This document shows positions 63,776-64,000 of a DNA stretch of 64,000 bases, in pieces (position 1 is the stretch's first letter; every line of letters starts with the position of its first letter). This DNA is from Undaria pinnatifida. Its lineage: Eukaryota > Sar > Phaeophyceae > Laminariales > Alariaceae. Under the pieces are notes generated by a model. It saw only the letters and a list, made by a program, of their open reading frames with translations. It ran no database searches and was not told the origin of the DNA. Location: assembly GCA_012845835.1 (NCBI GenBank), contig JABAKD010000022.1, forward strand, positions 12,655,218 through 12,719,217, written 5' to 3'. The translations under genes were made by a program, and so were the position numbers.

Positions 63776-64000
63776 ACGCCTGTTACGTACGACAAACACA
63801 CCACTTTTTGGCAAACTGTTTTTTGTGAACGACGGGGTTCCTTAACCCGAACTCGCTGGAATTTCAGTGTTTACTTGCAATGTTTTGAGGGTTTATACCT
63901 AGGCCATGGGATTGCTCGACGGGTTGAACTTTCATTCTTATCAAACCCAGTGTTTGGGGTTTGGTACAGAGATCCTCAAGTGACGAGCCTCAGACAAAAA
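63776..64000 (+). mobile_element. MITE family A copy (A19), cut by window end
   Basis: GACGCCTGTTACGTACGACA, TTTTTGTGAACGACGGGGTTC, CTTAACCCGAACTCGCTGGAA, CCTAGGCCATGGGATTGCTC and GATCCTCAAGTGACGAGCC. The right TIR would lie past the window. Confidence 0.75.

Overview
The window is eukaryotic nuclear DNA. It is intron-rich, crowded with transposons and tandem repeats, and carries small exons flanked by GT-AG splice sites. The gene structures, the repeat-rich introns of 1-3 kb and the protein types suggest a brown alga or a related stramenopile (inference; no rRNA or organelle marker is present to prove it). Almost all open frames longer than 60 codons are chance frames in introns or repeats. 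The real coding sequence is in about 35 short exons that form two convergent genes.

Region 1 (about 2.5-13.6 kb, plus strand): a six-exon gene for pyridoxine/pyridoxamine 5'-phosphate oxidase (PNPO). The visible exons join with consistent phases into about 232 residues and run from the N-terminal helix to the RLHDR motif and a terminal RLQP. Introns hold a telomere-like minisatellite (10.1-10.56 kb), MITE copies and degenerate second and third copies of exons 1, 2 and 3.

Region 2 (about 13.6-16.0 kb): the convergent 3' ends, including four tandem copies of a cytoplasmic-tail unit of the second gene. Only the first copy lies before the stop codon.

Region 3 (15,991 to at least 63,436, minus strand): one very large gene. 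I place 29 exons with phase-compatible splice sites (one junction, exons 26/27, is not resolved). They encode about 1,780 residues: ten DUF11/DUF7507-type ('B_ant' conserved repeat) extracellular modules plus the end of an eleventh, a Cys/Ser-rich stalk, a possible SEA-like juxtamembrane segment, one transmembrane helix (16,501-16,572) and an acidic cytoplasmic tail with NPxF motifs. The 5' end lies beyond the window. This is the most novel object here: a repeat domain best known from prokaryotic surface proteins, split over many exons in a single-pass receptor-like protein.

Throughout both genes, exons are accompanied by degenerate tandem copies of themselves in the neighbouring intron, in some places amplified into arrays. 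The introns also hold at least three MITE families, two miniature LTR retrotransposons (TRIMs) with a tRNA-like core, fragments of a LINE and of a tyrosine-recombinase element, and many satellites. The two genes share no obvious pathway: PNPO makes the cofactor PLP, and the receptor-like protein would act at the cell surface.
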